DNA of 64,000 nt from Nocardia vulneris (GCF_001613425.1 NZ_BDCI01000031.1:32136-96135); one strand, 5' to 3'; shown: positions 1 through 9,030, counted from the first letter of the stretch. Program-made: numbers and translations. The notes: generated by a model not told the origin, from the letters alone.

Positions 1-344
1 ACCAGCTCGTCCGCGATGTCCCGCTCGCTCGCTACGGCGACACCCCGGGCGCCGACCGCGTCGACGCACGCCCATGCACGGTCCACATCCTGTTCGAACC
101 GGCGGTTCTCGCTGCCGTCCTCGATCCGCTGATCGATCTCGTTCTGCACGCAACGCACGAATAAGTCTGTGCGCCAACCGGCCTCGCGTACCTGATGGAC
201 GCATAAGCGCGCCGCGGGTTTGAAAACTTTGTCCGGCTCCACGGTTCCGGCCTCGGCCACGGCCGCCGCGGTCAGCAGCATCCCGGTCAGTGCCGTGGCG
301 ACGGCGAACGGCACGACGGAAAGTTTGCGACCCGCAGCGGACAT
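1..344 (-). CDS. Secreted protein of unknown function, 3' end cut by the window edge
   Basis: On the minus strand an ATG at 344 opens a frame that stays open to base 1, giving 114 residues and no stop, so the C-terminus lies outside. The N-terminus is a clear Sec signal peptide: a short basic stretch (AAGRK), a hydrophobic core (VVPFAVATALTGMLLTAAAV) and small residues before an acidic mature start. The mature part holds Cys residues in RLCVHQ, LFVRCVQ and RAWACVD, suggesting disulfides in an exported protein. I do not recognise the family. The start was chosen because the signal peptide begins there. Confidence 0.6.
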   Translation of the reverse strand, partial: MSAAGRKLSVVPFAVATALTGMLLTAAAVAEAGTVEPDKVFKPAARLCVHQVREAGWRTDLFVRCVQNEIDQRIEDGSENRRFEQDVDRAWACVDAVGARGVAVASERDIADEL

Positions 345-631
345 CCCGGCTCCTTCATCGACGAGCATTTCGGCGCAGCGCTTACGGCCGCACCACAATT
401 CGGGGAGTGATATCGCGTATTCGATGCCGCGACACTTCCGGATGGGCGCAACCACAGCTTCGCCGTGGGCGAGGTAGGCCCGGTCCGCATCGGGGATGCC
501 ATGGCCTACATCTCCGGTATCCCCCGACATACGCCGCTGAGGCGATGCCCCGGACCTGCGTCGTGCACAACACTGAGATCGCCCCGCGAATGGCGCGGCA
601 CAGGTACGCAGTCGAACGAGGAGCCGGACCG

Positions 632-832
632 ATGGCACAGCGAGAATGGCAAGGGACCGTGGTCGAGAAGTCGCGCGGACTGCTGGACGGGGCGAATCTC
701 TATCGCCGCCTGTTCGTGCGGCTCGATGACGGCAGCACCATCAAAGTGCGGGTGAATCGGTCACTGTGGAATTCGCTCGAACCGGGCGATTCGGTATCCA
801 AACAGGCCGGAGCGGACCCCACGAAGGACTGA
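632..832 (+). CDS. Small protein of 66 aa, unknown function
   Basis: ATG at 632 is preceded by GAGGAG at 618-623, eight bases upstream, which decides this start over longer in-frame options. The protein begins MAQREWQGTVVEKSRGL and has the look of a small all-beta fold: WQGTVVEKS, then LYRRLFVRLDDGSTIKVRV, then SLWNSLEPGDSV. Short actinobacterial proteins of this shape, which start with a W-x-G-x-V-x-x-K strand and end in a G-D-x-V turn, are known but uncharacterised. It is cytosolic by appearance, with no signal peptide or TM segment. It is transcribed away from the secreted-protein gene at 344. Confidence 0.6.
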   Translation: MAQREWQGTVVEKSRGLLDGANLYRRLFVRLDDGSTIKVRVNRSLWNSLEPGDSVSKQAGADPTKD

Positions 833-1015
833 TCCGCAGCGGCGTTCTCGGCTTGTTCGACAGTTGCGGCGAGTGTCTTGCGTCAAGCTGGTGGCAGGCG
901 GCGATGGTGAGTTCGGTTGTCTGGGCCGGCTCTCGAGAACGCGCTGTAGCCGATTTGAGCGTGTTCGAGTCTGGTCGGCTAGCTGCGTGCCCCTGCGGGT
1001 TCACATTCCCGAGCG

Positions 1016-1300
1016 GAGAGCCGAAGTGGTTGCGCGGCTTGTCGGTATAGACCCACCGTTGTTCGCCAGGGGCGAAATCCGGCAGTGGGCTGGCCCCGCA
1101 CAGGTCGTCGCCGTGATAGCGCGGGAAGAGATGCCCATGGTAGTGCCAAACATCCTGTCCGCCAGCAGGTTCGTTGTGTTGACGCGTGGACACTCCATCA
1201 CAGCGGTGGGTGGCCCGCATCGCGACGGCGATCTCGCGCACCACGTCGTGTACTGCTGTCAACGCGCATGCTGAGGCATCCGCACAGCGCATCGTTGACC
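1016..1300 (-). pseudogene. Decayed HIT-family (histidine triad) protein fragment
   Basis: A minus-strand frame reads AVHDVVREIAVAMRATHRCD, then STRQHNEPAGGQDVWHYHGH and LFPRYHGDDL, then LPDFAPGEQRWVYTDKPR. The run Q-H-N-E-P-A-G-x-Q-D-V-x-H-Y-H-x-H-x-F-P-R is the signature of HIT hydrolases, and the H-x-H-x-H/F-P triad is mostly kept (HYHGHLFPR). The N-terminal half is missing or scrambled: no start, no upstream GHxLVVP strand in frame, and the reading breaks into another frame above about 1300. After 1016 the frame continues as unrelated sequence. I read this as a truncated, frameshifted relic. The rest of 833-1382 shows no gene. Confidence 0.5.
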
Positions 1301-1382
1301 CGGATGGCGAGGACCGACTACGCGGTCCCAAGTTCCCGCGCCCATGCCGGAGGGTGCCTGACTGGCGCGATACACCTCTACG

Positions 1383-3056
1383 TCACGGATTCGGGACGAC
1401 GGAGAGGAATTGCCATGCGCGCGTTGCAGCTTGGAGATTGAACCGGATATTCATATTGCGTAAGTCGAAGCCGGTGAGTTCACGGATGCGGCCGAGGCGA
1501 TAGCGCAGGGTGCTGCGATGGATGTGTAACGCGGCGGCGGAATGGTCATAGTTGCCGCCACATTCGAGATATTGGGCGAGGGTGGACACCAGGTCGGAGT
1601 TCCGCGCGTCGTCGTAATCCAGGAGGGTGCCGAGCCATTCGCGCACGAAATCCTCGACCTGTCCTTCAGCGTGTGCCAGATCGACCAGCCGATAGAAGCC
1701 GAGTTCGTCGAATGCCGTCGCGCCGTCCGGTACACGCGACCGTCGCCGAATGTGGAGCGCACGGTGCGCATCGGCGAAGGATCGCACGAAATCGCTCGGT
1801 TGCTCGCACCGGCCGCTGATGCCGATTGTTACCGGTCTCGCGTCGGTGCCCTCGCGGAGCGCGTGGTGCAAGCGGGCCGGATCCGGTCTGCGGTCGGTGA
1901 TCAGCACGAGCATGCCGCCGTGACGGCCTTGGATTGATTGCAGATTCAGAGCCGCCACGGCGCGGCTCGCGGCCTCGGCGATCGCATCGGCGCGGCCCGC
2001 GCTGTGCACCAGGACAACGTAGTGCGGGCCGCGCAGGTCGTGTCCCAGTGCTTCTGCGCGGGCGTAGGCGCTGTCGTTGTCGGTGCCGGAGGCGAGATCG
2101 TCGACGAGATCGCGGCGTAGCCGCAGCTCGATCTCGGCGAGATTGCGTTGATGTGCGAGCTCGAGGGCGAGCATGGTGCTGCCGAACACCAGCGCGAACA
2201 GCTGAGTTTCAGTCACCTGATCGTCAGGGGCGATCAGTGCGAGTATGCCGAGGACCTCGGCACGCGGCTTCACGAGCATGATCACCCGATCGTGGACCCG
2301 CAGCGGCGCGTTGTGGGTCGCGAGCCGATGCAGCAGTTGATCACGCTGCTCCGGAGCGGTTTTGGGATATGGTTCCGGTCGACCGGGCCCAGACCAGGCC
2401 CGCAGATTGCCGAAGGGGTCCTCGACCGCGACCGGCACATCGGTCAGCTGGGCGATGGCGTCGGCGATACCCTGTTCGCCCTGTCCATAGGCGGCTGCTC
2501 CGGAGAGCACCTCGAATACTCGCGTCTGACGTTCGAGGCGTAGGACTGTGCCGACCAAATGTTGGTTGATTTCGGCGAGTTCGGTCGCGTGGACGGAGAG
2601 GTGTTCGTGAGTGGCCGCATTGGCCAACGCCGCACCGGTGACCTGCGCCAGCACTTCCAGCAGGAATATCTCGTCGGGCCGCGGCGCACCGTCGGAGGCA
2701 ACAATGAGCGAACCGACGGCTCCTGACAAACTCCCCAAGGCGAACGCCCACCCCCATTTCTCGTCGACCAGGGTCACGCTGCCCGCGCCGTCCTGGGCGT
2801 TGACCTGCGCGTCCAAGCCGGGCTGTGCGGGTCGCACCTGCGGGTACTGCTCGAATTCGCCGTCCACTCGGCGGTAGCTCGCCAGCGTGCGACACGAGCC
2901 GAGGGACGGGACTGCTGCACGTGCTAGACGAAGTATTTCCACGACTTCGTGCTCGCTCGACAGTGCTGCCGACAGCGCGCACAGCCCACGCAGCGACGCC
3001 AGTTGGGCATCGGCCAATCCGTCAGCGATGGGATAACTCAAAAGTTTCTGGTTCAT
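1383..3056 (-). CDS. PucR/CdaR-family transcriptional regulator with GAF domain
   Basis: Predicted 557 aa. Start is the ATG at 3056 (MNQKLLSYPIADGL); the upstream in-frame extension is Arg-rich and unlike the family. Residues of about 15-165 look like a GAF sensor domain, followed by a short helical linker (HEHLSVHATELAEINQHLVG), a second sensory segment (IADAIAQLTDVPVAVEDPFG), a CdaR GGDEF-like domain around 310-420, and the C-terminal PucR helix-turn-helix (CGGNYDHSAAALHIHRSTLR then YRLGRIRELTGFDL). Family members are one-component activators of catabolic genes, often next to their target. No obvious target is adjacent here, so the ligand and regulon stay open. Confidence 0.85.
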   Translation of the reverse strand: MNQKLLSYPIADGLADAQLASLRGLCALSAALSSEHEVVEILRLARAAVPSLGSCRTLASYRRVDGEFEQYPQVRPAQPGLDAQVNAQDGAGSVTLVDEKWGWAFALGSLSGAVGSLIVASDGAPRPDEIFLLEVLAQVTGAALANAATHEHLSVHATELAEINQHLVGTVLRLERQTRVFEVLSGAAAYGQGEQGIADAIAQLTDVPVAVEDPFGNLRAWSGPGRPEPYPKTAPEQRDQLLHRLATHNAPLRVHDRVIMLVKPRAEVLGILALIAPDDQVTETQLFALVFGSTMLALELAHQRNLAEIELRLRRDLVDDLASGTDNDSAYARAEALGHDLRGPHYVVLVHSAGRADAIAEAASRAVAALNLQSIQGRHGGMLVLITDRRPDPARLHHALREGTDARPVTIGISGRCEQPSDFVRSFADAHRALHIRRRSRVPDGATAFDELGFYRLVDLAHAEGQVEDFVREWLGTLLDYDDARNSDLVSTLAQYLECGGNYDHSAAALHIHRSTLRYRLGRIRELTGFDLRNMNIRFNLQAATRAWQFLSVVPNP

Positions 3057-3272
3057 AGCGAGGGGTGTGCCCGTCGACGGTCGGACCCGGCGTTGCGGCG
3101 GCCTCAGCCACGCCCACCCTGAAATCTTCGGCCGATCAACTCGCCGCCATACGCACCGATCCATTGCGAATGAAAACATCCGGGTGCGGATAATTCTGCG
3201 GGCGTTGATCATTGACGTTACACCGATCGTTCCGGCGGTTACAGCTCCGGGCTGATATGCGTCATTGTTGCA

Positions 3273-3722
3273 TCAGAGCAGCAAATGGAATATCTCGAAT
3301 ACCACCGACCATTCGGCGGTTCCCGGATGCTTGGCCTTCGGGGCGATCGCGACGAACGTCTGCGCGAGCGCCACGCTCAGGCCACCGGCGATCAGCGGCA
3401 GCCTATGCTCGGTCTCCTGCGCGAGCGCCAAGTCCAGCGGCGGACGGGCGGCGAGTTGGTCGAGCAGCGGCTTCAGCTCGATCTCCTCATCCAGCTTCTC
3501 GAACCGATGGATGCTCTGCTGCAGGCCTGCGGTGATCGGCAGATCCCACGGTTCGATCACGTCACGCGTGTTCGCCTTCGCTGACGCCTTGGCGACGAGG
3601 AACAGGTCGTAGATCTTGTCGTCGATGAACTCGGTATAGCGCTCGAGATCATTGCGATGCACCTGCAGCCCGGCCGCGGCACGGAAGAAACGCTGAAATT
3701 TGACAACGCCCATTACCGGCAT
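3273..3722 (-). CDS. DUF1931 family histone-fold protein
   Basis: 149 aa. The sequence MGVVKFQRFFRAAAGL, then LERYTEFIDDKIYDLFLVAK, ASAKANTRDVIEPWDLPITA and LDEEIELKPLLDQLAARPPL matches the DUF1931 family, whose solved Aquifex member is a pseudo-dimer of two histone folds in one chain. Length is normal for the family. It is the last gene of the dnaK operon, 5 bases after the flavoprotein stop; a GAGAGGAG lies upstream of the ATG. DNA binding in the family is debated. Its place at the end of a chaperone/redox operon suggests nucleoid or DNA protection during stress; that role is inference. Confidence 0.85.
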   Translation of the reverse strand: MPVMGVVKFQRFFRAAAGLQVHRNDLERYTEFIDDKIYDLFLVAKASAKANTRDVIEPWDLPITAGLQQSIHRFEKLDEEIELKPLLDQLAARPPLDLALAQETEHRLPLIAGGLSVALAQTFVAIAPKAKHPGTAEWSVVFEIFHLLL

Positions 3723-3727
3723 TTCGG

Positions 3728-5371
3728 TCAGCTCCTCTCGAAGTATTCGTGAATGTGGCGTACCGCCATCGCGCCTTCACCGACGGCGGACGCGACTCGT
3801 TTGACCGAGCCGCTCCGGACATCGCCCACCGCGAAGACGCCGGGCCTGCTTGTTTCGAGCGACAGCGGCCGACGCCCGGAATCGCGCTGATCCTCGGCCG
3901 GGTACACCGCGTCCGGGCCGGTGCGGACGAAACCGTGCGCGTCGAGCGCCACGGAATCGGCCAACCACGCCGTGCACGGCGTCGCGCCGATGAACACGAA
4001 CAGGGCGCGCACGGCGAGCGTCTCCCGTTCCGCGGTGCGATTGTTCTCGACCACGATGGCGTCGAGCTCGCCGACCCCGATCAGCTCGCGCACCTCGGTG
4101 TTGCGGTGCACCGTCACCCGCGGATGCTGCTCGATCCGCTCGACCAGATAGCGGGACATGCTCTTGCCGAGATCGCCGTCCCGGATGAGCAGGTGCACGC
4201 GCTCGACGCGGCCGGCGAGAAAGATCGTTGCCTGCCCGGCGGAATTGCCGCCGCCGACGATCGCCACCGGGTCCACGCCGCACCTCGATGCCTCCTGGTG
4301 GGTCGCGGCGTAGTACACCCCGGTGCCTTCGAAGCGTTCGATCCCGGTCACGGCGAGTCTGCGATAGCGGGCGCCGGTGGCCAGGACGACGGTGCGACCG
4401 AGCACCGCGCCGCCACCGGACAGTCGCAGCAGGTGGTGTCCCTCTTCGGTTTCCAGCCCGGTTACCTCCGCGGACACCAGCAACCGGGCACCGAACTTTC
4501 CGGCCTGGATGACCGCTCGCTCGGCCAGTTCGGTGCCCGAGATGCCTGCGGGAAAGCCGAGGTAGTTCTCGATACACGAGGAGGTGCTCGCCTGCCCGCC
4601 CGCCGCGATCGCCTCCAGCACCGAGGTATCGAGCCCGTCCGAGGCACCGTACACCGAGGCGGCCAGACCGGCCGGGCCGGCACCCACCACGATGAGGTCG
4701 CATACCTCGCGTCGAGTCCGCGGCACCGGTAGGCCGATGAGGCGCGCCAATTCGGCATTCGTCGGATTGCGCAGCACTCGCTCGCCCCGCCAGATGACGA
4801 CCGGAGTGTCCTCGGCCGCGATACCGAGATCAGCGAGGAGTTGCTCGGCTCGGCTGTCGCGCTCGAGGTCGATCCAGTTGTGCGGCAGCCGGTTTCGCAC
4901 GGCGAACTCACGAAGCCGCCGGGAGTCGGGCGAGTAGCAGGAACCGATGATCCGGAACCCGGAGACCATACCGAGCAGCAGGCAGCGGCGGATCAGGTAC
5001 GCGCGCAGAATGAGGTCGCTGAGTATCGGATCGTGTTCGACCAGTGCGCGTATGCGGGGGACCGGGACGACCAGTACCTCGCCGTCCTCGATCATCTGCG
5101 CGGTGTAGAACGCGACCTGACCTTCCAGCAGGCCCAGCTCGCCGAGGAACCGGCCCGGTCCGTGGATACGCAGCACCCGGCCCGCATCGTCGTCGACGAT
5201 AGCGACGGTGCCGGACAGAATCACGAAGAACTCGTCGCTCCGCACTCCGGCCCGAACCAATGTCGCACCGGCACGTACCGCGCGCCGGGTACCGCCGACG
5301 GCGAGCGTCACCACCTGCGCCTGCGACAACCGCGGAAACGCGCCAACATCATCCGGGGTTTCGGCGCTCAT
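3728..5371 (-). CDS. Cyclic-nucleotide-binding-domain thioredoxin-reductase-like flavoprotein
   Basis: 547 aa. Residues 12-125 form a cNMP-binding/CRP-like sensor domain (GPGRFLGELGLLEGQVAFYT). Residues 140-215 are a thioredoxin/glutaredoxin-like segment (RIIGSCYSPDSRRLREF). From 224 there is a two-dinucleotide-domain flavoprotein (CDLIVVGAGPAGLAASVYGA; NADPH motif AIVGGGNSAGQAT; FAD motif VFAVGDV). The CxxC redox pair of true thioredoxin reductase is absent: the equivalent region reads TSSCIENYLGF with a single Cys, so electron transfer to thioredoxin is not assured. The start ATG at 5371 overlaps the previous stop by one base (TGATG), favouring it over an Arg-rich upstream extension. It lies between a thioredoxin/UBP pair and the histone-fold gene. 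Confidence 0.85.
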   Translation of the reverse strand: MSAETPDDVGAFPRLSQAQVVTLAVGGTRRAVRAGATLVRAGVRSDEFFVILSGTVAIVDDDAGRVLRIHGPGRFLGELGLLEGQVAFYTAQMIEDGEVLVVPVPRIRALVEHDPILSDLILRAYLIRRCLLLGMVSGFRIIGSCYSPDSRRLREFAVRNRLPHNWIDLERDSRAEQLLADLGIAAEDTPVVIWRGERVLRNPTNAELARLIGLPVPRTRREVCDLIVVGAGPAGLAASVYGASDGLDTSVLEAIAAGGQASTSSCIENYLGFPAGISGTELAERAVIQAGKFGARLLVSAEVTGLETEEGHHLLRLSGGGAVLGRTVVLATGARYRRLAVTGIERFEGTGVYYAATHQEASRCGVDPVAIVGGGNSAGQATIFLAGRVERVHLLIRDGDLGKSMSRYLVERIEQHPRVTVHRNTEVRELIGVGELDAIVVENNRTAERETLAVRALFVFIGATPCTAWLADSVALDAHGFVRTGPDAVYPAEDQRDSGRRPLSLETSRPGVFAVGDVRSGSVKRVASAVGEGAMAVRHIHEYFERS

Positions 5372-5637
5372 CAGACGAAGTTCTGGTGGACGTAGCACCA
5401 GCGCCAATTCTCGCCGGGTTCCATCGATTCGACGATCGGGTGGCCGACCCCGCCGGCGTGCGCTCGTGCGTGCCGCATCGGGGACGAGTCGCAGCAGCCG
5501 ACGTGCCCGCAGGTCAGGCACAGCCGCAGATGCAGCCACGGCGTGCCGAGCTGCAGACACTCTTCGCAACCCTGCGGTGTCCGCGGCGCTACCGGCCGGA
5601 TCGCCGCGACGTGGGGATCAGTGTGGATCGAGGTCAT
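5371..5637 (-). CDS. UBP-type zinc finger protein
   Basis: 88 aa. Cys/His spacing matches the zf-UBP fold: CEECLQLG, HLRLCLTCGHVGCCDSS, MRHARAHAGGVGHPI and WRWCYVHQNFV. In eukaryotes this fold binds the ubiquitin C-terminus. Actinobacterial stand-alone copies occur with thioredoxin reductases and their ligand is unknown. The ATG at 5637 shares ATGA with the thioredoxin stop and the stop shares TGATG with the flavoprotein start, so translation is probably coupled on both sides. Confidence 0.85.
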   Translation of the reverse strand: MTSIHTDPHVAAIRPVAPRTPQGCEECLQLGTPWLHLRLCLTCGHVGCCDSSPMRHARAHAGGVGHPIVESMEPGENWRWCYVHQNFV

Positions 5638-6086
5638 GCACTCACGTCCTTATCCGTTCGGTCGGACAGGTTTTGGTCCAGCCATCTCCGCAGTTCCGGC
5701 ATCGGAGCGGCGCCGGCTTGCCGGGCCAGCACCTCGCCATGGTCGAGTACGAGCAAGGTCGGTACCGCTCGCACGACGAACCGCTCGGCGGTGCGGGGTG
5801 CGGCATCGACGTCGACCTTGACCAGTTTCAGCCGACCGGCACGTTCGGTCGCGAGTTGTTCGAGCGCCGGGCTGACCAGCACGCAGGGCCGGCACCAGGT
5901 CGCCCACAGGTCGACAAGGACCGGGACCGGGGACGATCCGGTCACCTCGGTGAAGTCGTCATCGCCTGCCGCGACGATCCACGGCAGCGGTTTGTGGCAG
6001 TTGCCGCAGCGTGGTGTGCCCGCCGCCGCGGCCGGAACCCGGTTGTACTTTCCGCAATTGGGGCATTTGATCTGCGCGGTTTCCAT
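5634..6086 (-). CDS. trxC: Thioredoxin 2-type protein with N-terminal zinc ribbon
   Basis: 150 aa. An N-terminal zinc ribbon (IKCPNCGKYNRVP ... PRCGNCHKPLP) precedes a thioredoxin fold with active site ATWCRPCVLVSP and the cis-Pro strand VRAVPTLLVLDHG. This is the TrxC/Trx2 architecture, linked in proteobacteria to oxidative stress and zinc-modulated activity. ATG at 6086 is preferred because GAGG sits eight bases upstream. The alternative ATG at 6104 overlaps the clpB stop as ATGA and would add six residues (MKRGTT). The gene sits directly behind clpB in the stress operon. Confidence 0.85.
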   Translation of the reverse strand: METAQIKCPNCGKYNRVPAAAAGTPRCGNCHKPLPWIVAAGDDDFTEVTGSSPVPVLVDLWATWCRPCVLVSPALEQLATERAGRLKLVKVDVDAAPRTAERFVVRAVPTLLVLDHGEVLARQAGAAPMPELRRWLDQNLSDRTDKDVSA

Positions 6087-6100
6087 AGTCGTACCTCGTT

Positions 6101-8731
6101 TCATGCCGCGACCGCGGGGGCGGTGTACGCGACGGCGAGATCGTCACCGGCGACGGTGACAGTGACGGTGCCGCCCTGGCTGATATCGCCGCGCACGAGC
6201 GCCCGGCCGATCTTCGTCTCGACTTCGTGCGCGATGTAGCGGCGCAACGGCCGCGCACCGTAGACCGGATCGAATCCGTGCTGGGCGATGAGCCTGCGCG
6301 CCTCGGGGGTGATGTCGAGCGTGATCTGCCGTTCGGCCAGGCGATGTCGGAGTTCTTCGAGTTGCAGCACGACGATGTGCTCGATCTGGGGCAGCGTCAG
6401 CGGCGTGAACAGCACGATGTCGTCGACGCGGTTGAGGAACTCCGGGCGGAAGTGTCCCCGCAGCTCGGCGAGCACCCGATCGCGTGCGTCCGGCTTGATT
6501 TCGCCGTCGGCGGTGACACCGTCGAGTAGATGGTGGGAGCCGATATTCGAGGTCATGATGACCACGGTGTTGCGGAAATCGACGTGCCTGCCTTGTGAAT
6601 CGGTGATCCGGCCGTCGTCGAGCACCTGTAACAGCGTATTGAACACGTCGGCGTGTGCCTTCTCGATCTCGTCGAACAACACCACCGAGTACGGCTTGCG
6701 GCGCACCGCCTCGGTGAGCTGCCCGCCCTCGTCATAACCGACATAGCCGGGCGGCGCGCCGATCAACCGGCTGACCGTGTGCCGCTCCTGGTACTCGCTC
6801 ATGTCCAGGCGCACCATATTGTCTTCGGTGTCGAAAAGTGTTGCGGCCAAGGTCTTCGCGAGTTCGGTCTTGCCGACGCCGGTGGGTCCGAGGAAGATGA
6901 ACGAGCCGATCGGCCTGCGTGGATCGCGGATGCCCGACCGGGCTCGGATCACCGCATCGGCGACGAGTTGCACCGCCTCTTCCTGCCCGATCACCCGCTC
7001 GTGCAGGATTTCGTCGAGCCGTAGCAGCTTCTCCCGCTCGCCCTCTTGTAGCCGGGCGACCGGGATTCCGGTCCACGCGGCGACGATTTCGGCGATCTCG
7101 TCCTCGGTGACCACCTCGCGCAGCAGCGGCTGCTTACCCTGCTTGGCCTGCAATTGTTCCTCTGCCGCTTGCAGATTGCGTTCCAGCTTGGTGATCTCGC
7201 CGTAGCGCAACTCGGCCGCGCGATTGAGGTCGTAGTTGCGTTCGGCCTCTTCGGCTTCGTGGCGCAGTTGCTCGAGTTGTCCACGCAGTTCCTGCACCCG
7301 GCGGATCGCTTGCCGTTCGGCCTCCCATTGGGCGTGCCGAGAGTCGGCCTCGGCCCGCAGATCGGCAAGTTCGCGCCGGAGCTCATCGAGACGAGCCTTG
7401 CTTGCCGCGTCGGTCTCCTTGGACAGTGCCGCCTCTTCGATCTCGAGCCGGGTCACCTTCCTGGTGAGTTCATCGAGTTCGGCTGGCATGGAGTCGATTT
7501 CGGTGCGCAGCCGGGCACAGGCCTCATCGACCAGGTCGATTGCTTTGTCTGGCAGGAAGCGGTCGGTGATGTAGCGATGCGACAGGGTTACCGCGGCCAC
7601 CAGTGCGCCGTCCTGGATCTTCACGCCATGAAAGACCTCGAGGCGTTCGCGCAGCCCGCGCAGGATGGACACCGCGTCCTCCTCGCTGGGCTCGTCCACC
7701 AGCACCGTCTGGAATCGGCGTTCCAGTGCCGCATCGGATTCGATGTGTTTGCGATACTCGTCCAGGGTGGTCGCGCCGATCATGTGCAACTCGCCGCGGG
7801 CGAGCATCGGCTTGAGCATGTTGCCGGCGTCGAGGGATCCATCCCCGCCGGCCGATCCCGCTCCGACCACGGTATGGAGCTCGTCGACGAAAAGCAGGAT
7901 GCCGCCCTCGGCCGCCTTGACCTCGGACAACACCGCTTGCAGCCGCTCCTCGAACTCGCCTCGATACTTCGCACCCGCGACCAGTGATCCCATATCGAGG
8001 GAGAAGATCGTCTTGTCGCGCAAGCCTTCGGGCACATCACCACGGACGATGCGCTGAGCCAAGCCCTCCACGATCGCGGTCTTGCCGACGCCGGGATCAC
8101 CGATCAATACTGGATTGTTCTTGGTCTTCCTGCTCAAAATCTGTGTCACCCTGCGGATCTCGGCGTCTCGGCCGATGACCGGGTCGAGCTTGCCCGCGCG
8201 GGCTTCGGCCACGAGATCGCGGCCATACTTCTCCAGTGCCTCGTAAGCGCCCTCCGGAGTCGCCGAGGTCACCCGCTGATTACCACGAACCGTGGTCAGC
8301 GCCTGTAGGAACGATTCCCTGGTGATGCCCTGGCCCGCGAGGATCCGGCCCGCCGCAGTGCCCGATCCCTCCTCGGCCAGCGCTATGATCAGGTGCTCCA
8401 CCGAAACGTAGGAGTCCTTGAGTCGCTTGGCTTCTCGCTCGGCCGATGCGAGCAGCGCGGCTAATCGCCGAGTGATCATCACCTGCCCGGGCGCGGCGCC
8501 AGGACCGCTCACCTTGGGCCGGCGGGCTAGCTCGCGGTTCAGGTCGGCGCGCAGCACGTCGAGGTCCGCGCCCGCGTGGTCGAGCAGCCGGGGCACCAGT
8601 CCGTCCGGCTGGTCGATCAAGGCGAGCAGCAGATGCTCGCCGTCGACCTCGCTGTGCCCCAATCGCGTCGCCGCGTTCTGCGCTTCGCTCAAGGCTTCCC
8701 GAGACTTCTCCGTCAACTTGCTGGTGTCCAT
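6101..8731 (-). CDS. clpB: ATP-dependent disaggregase ClpB
   Basis: 876 aa, the usual ClpB length. N domain (two Clp_N repeats, residues 1-145), first AAA+ module with Walker A GDPGVGKTA at 211-219 and Walker B ILLFVDELHT, a long coiled-coil M domain (about 400-530, rich in E/R/Q), and a second AAA+ module with GPTGVGKTE, LFDEIEKAH and sensor VYGARPLRRYI near the end. It unfolds aggregates together with DnaK, DnaJ and GrpE, all encoded immediately upstream. Start ATG 8731 has AAGGAGG a few bases upstream and lies 19 bases inside the preceding gene. No ClpP-binding loop is expected or evident. Confidence 0.97.
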   Translation of the reverse strand: MDTSKLTEKSREALSEAQNAATRLGHSEVDGEHLLLALIDQPDGLVPRLLDHAGADLDVLRADLNRELARRPKVSGPGAAPGQVMITRRLAALLASAEREAKRLKDSYVSVEHLIIALAEEGSGTAAGRILAGQGITRESFLQALTTVRGNQRVTSATPEGAYEALEKYGRDLVAEARAGKLDPVIGRDAEIRRVTQILSRKTKNNPVLIGDPGVGKTAIVEGLAQRIVRGDVPEGLRDKTIFSLDMGSLVAGAKYRGEFEERLQAVLSEVKAAEGGILLFVDELHTVVGAGSAGGDGSLDAGNMLKPMLARGELHMIGATTLDEYRKHIESDAALERRFQTVLVDEPSEEDAVSILRGLRERLEVFHGVKIQDGALVAAVTLSHRYITDRFLPDKAIDLVDEACARLRTEIDSMPAELDELTRKVTRLEIEEAALSKETDAASKARLDELRRELADLRAEADSRHAQWEAERQAIRRVQELRGQLEQLRHEAEEAERNYDLNRAAELRYGEITKLERNLQAAEEQLQAKQGKQPLLREVVTEDEIAEIVAAWTGIPVARLQEGEREKLLRLDEILHERVIGQEEAVQLVADAVIRARSGIRDPRRPIGSFIFLGPTGVGKTELAKTLAATLFDTEDNMVRLDMSEYQERHTVSRLIGAPPGYVGYDEGGQLTEAVRRKPYSVVLFDEIEKAHADVFNTLLQVLDDGRITDSQGRHVDFRNTVVIMTSNIGSHHLLDGVTADGEIKPDARDRVLAELRGHFRPEFLNRVDDIVLFTPLTLPQIEHIVVLQLEELRHRLAERQITLDITPEARRLIAQHGFDPVYGARPLRRYIAHEVETKIGRALVRGDISQGGTVTVTVAGDDLAVAYTAPAVAA

Positions 8732-9030
8732 CGCGACGTCCTCCTTCGAGGATCGGCTTCGAGTTCTTCGATTCGGTCCAGCAGATCGAGCACCAACCCG
8801 ATTGCCGCGTAGTTCAATCCGAGCCCGGACCGTAGGCGCTGGATTCGGGCGACAACGGCCACCGCGGACGGTTCGAAGCGAAGATCGGTGCCTTCGCAGG
8901 CAACGTCGAGCAGCCCGAGTGCGACCCATCTGCGCACCACACTCGGATGCAGACCGCAGCGCCGGGAGAACTCGTCGAGCCGCAGCCCCGCTCGGCGCAC
9001 GATCACGTATCGGGGTGTAGGCGCGCTCAT
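8713..9030 (-). CDS. CbpM-like chaperone modulator / MerR-type HTH protein
   Basis: 105 aa. MSAPTPRYVIVRRAGLRLDE is followed by a MerR-like helix-turn-helix (FSRRCGLHPSVVRRWVALGL) and a helix ending DLLDRIEELEADPRRR. Canonical actinobacterial dnaK operons have HspR here; this sequence lacks the HspR-type body and looks more like CbpM, which binds the J domain of CbpA and restrains it. That fits its position directly after a CbpA-type gene, with start and stop sharing ATGA. Whether it binds DNA, CbpA or both cannot be read from sequence. Confidence 0.7.
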   Translation of the reverse strand: MSAPTPRYVIVRRAGLRLDEFSRRCGLHPSVVRRWVALGLLDVACEGTDLRFEPSAVAVVARIQRLRSGLGLNYAAIGLVLDLLDRIEELEADPRRRTSRWTPAS

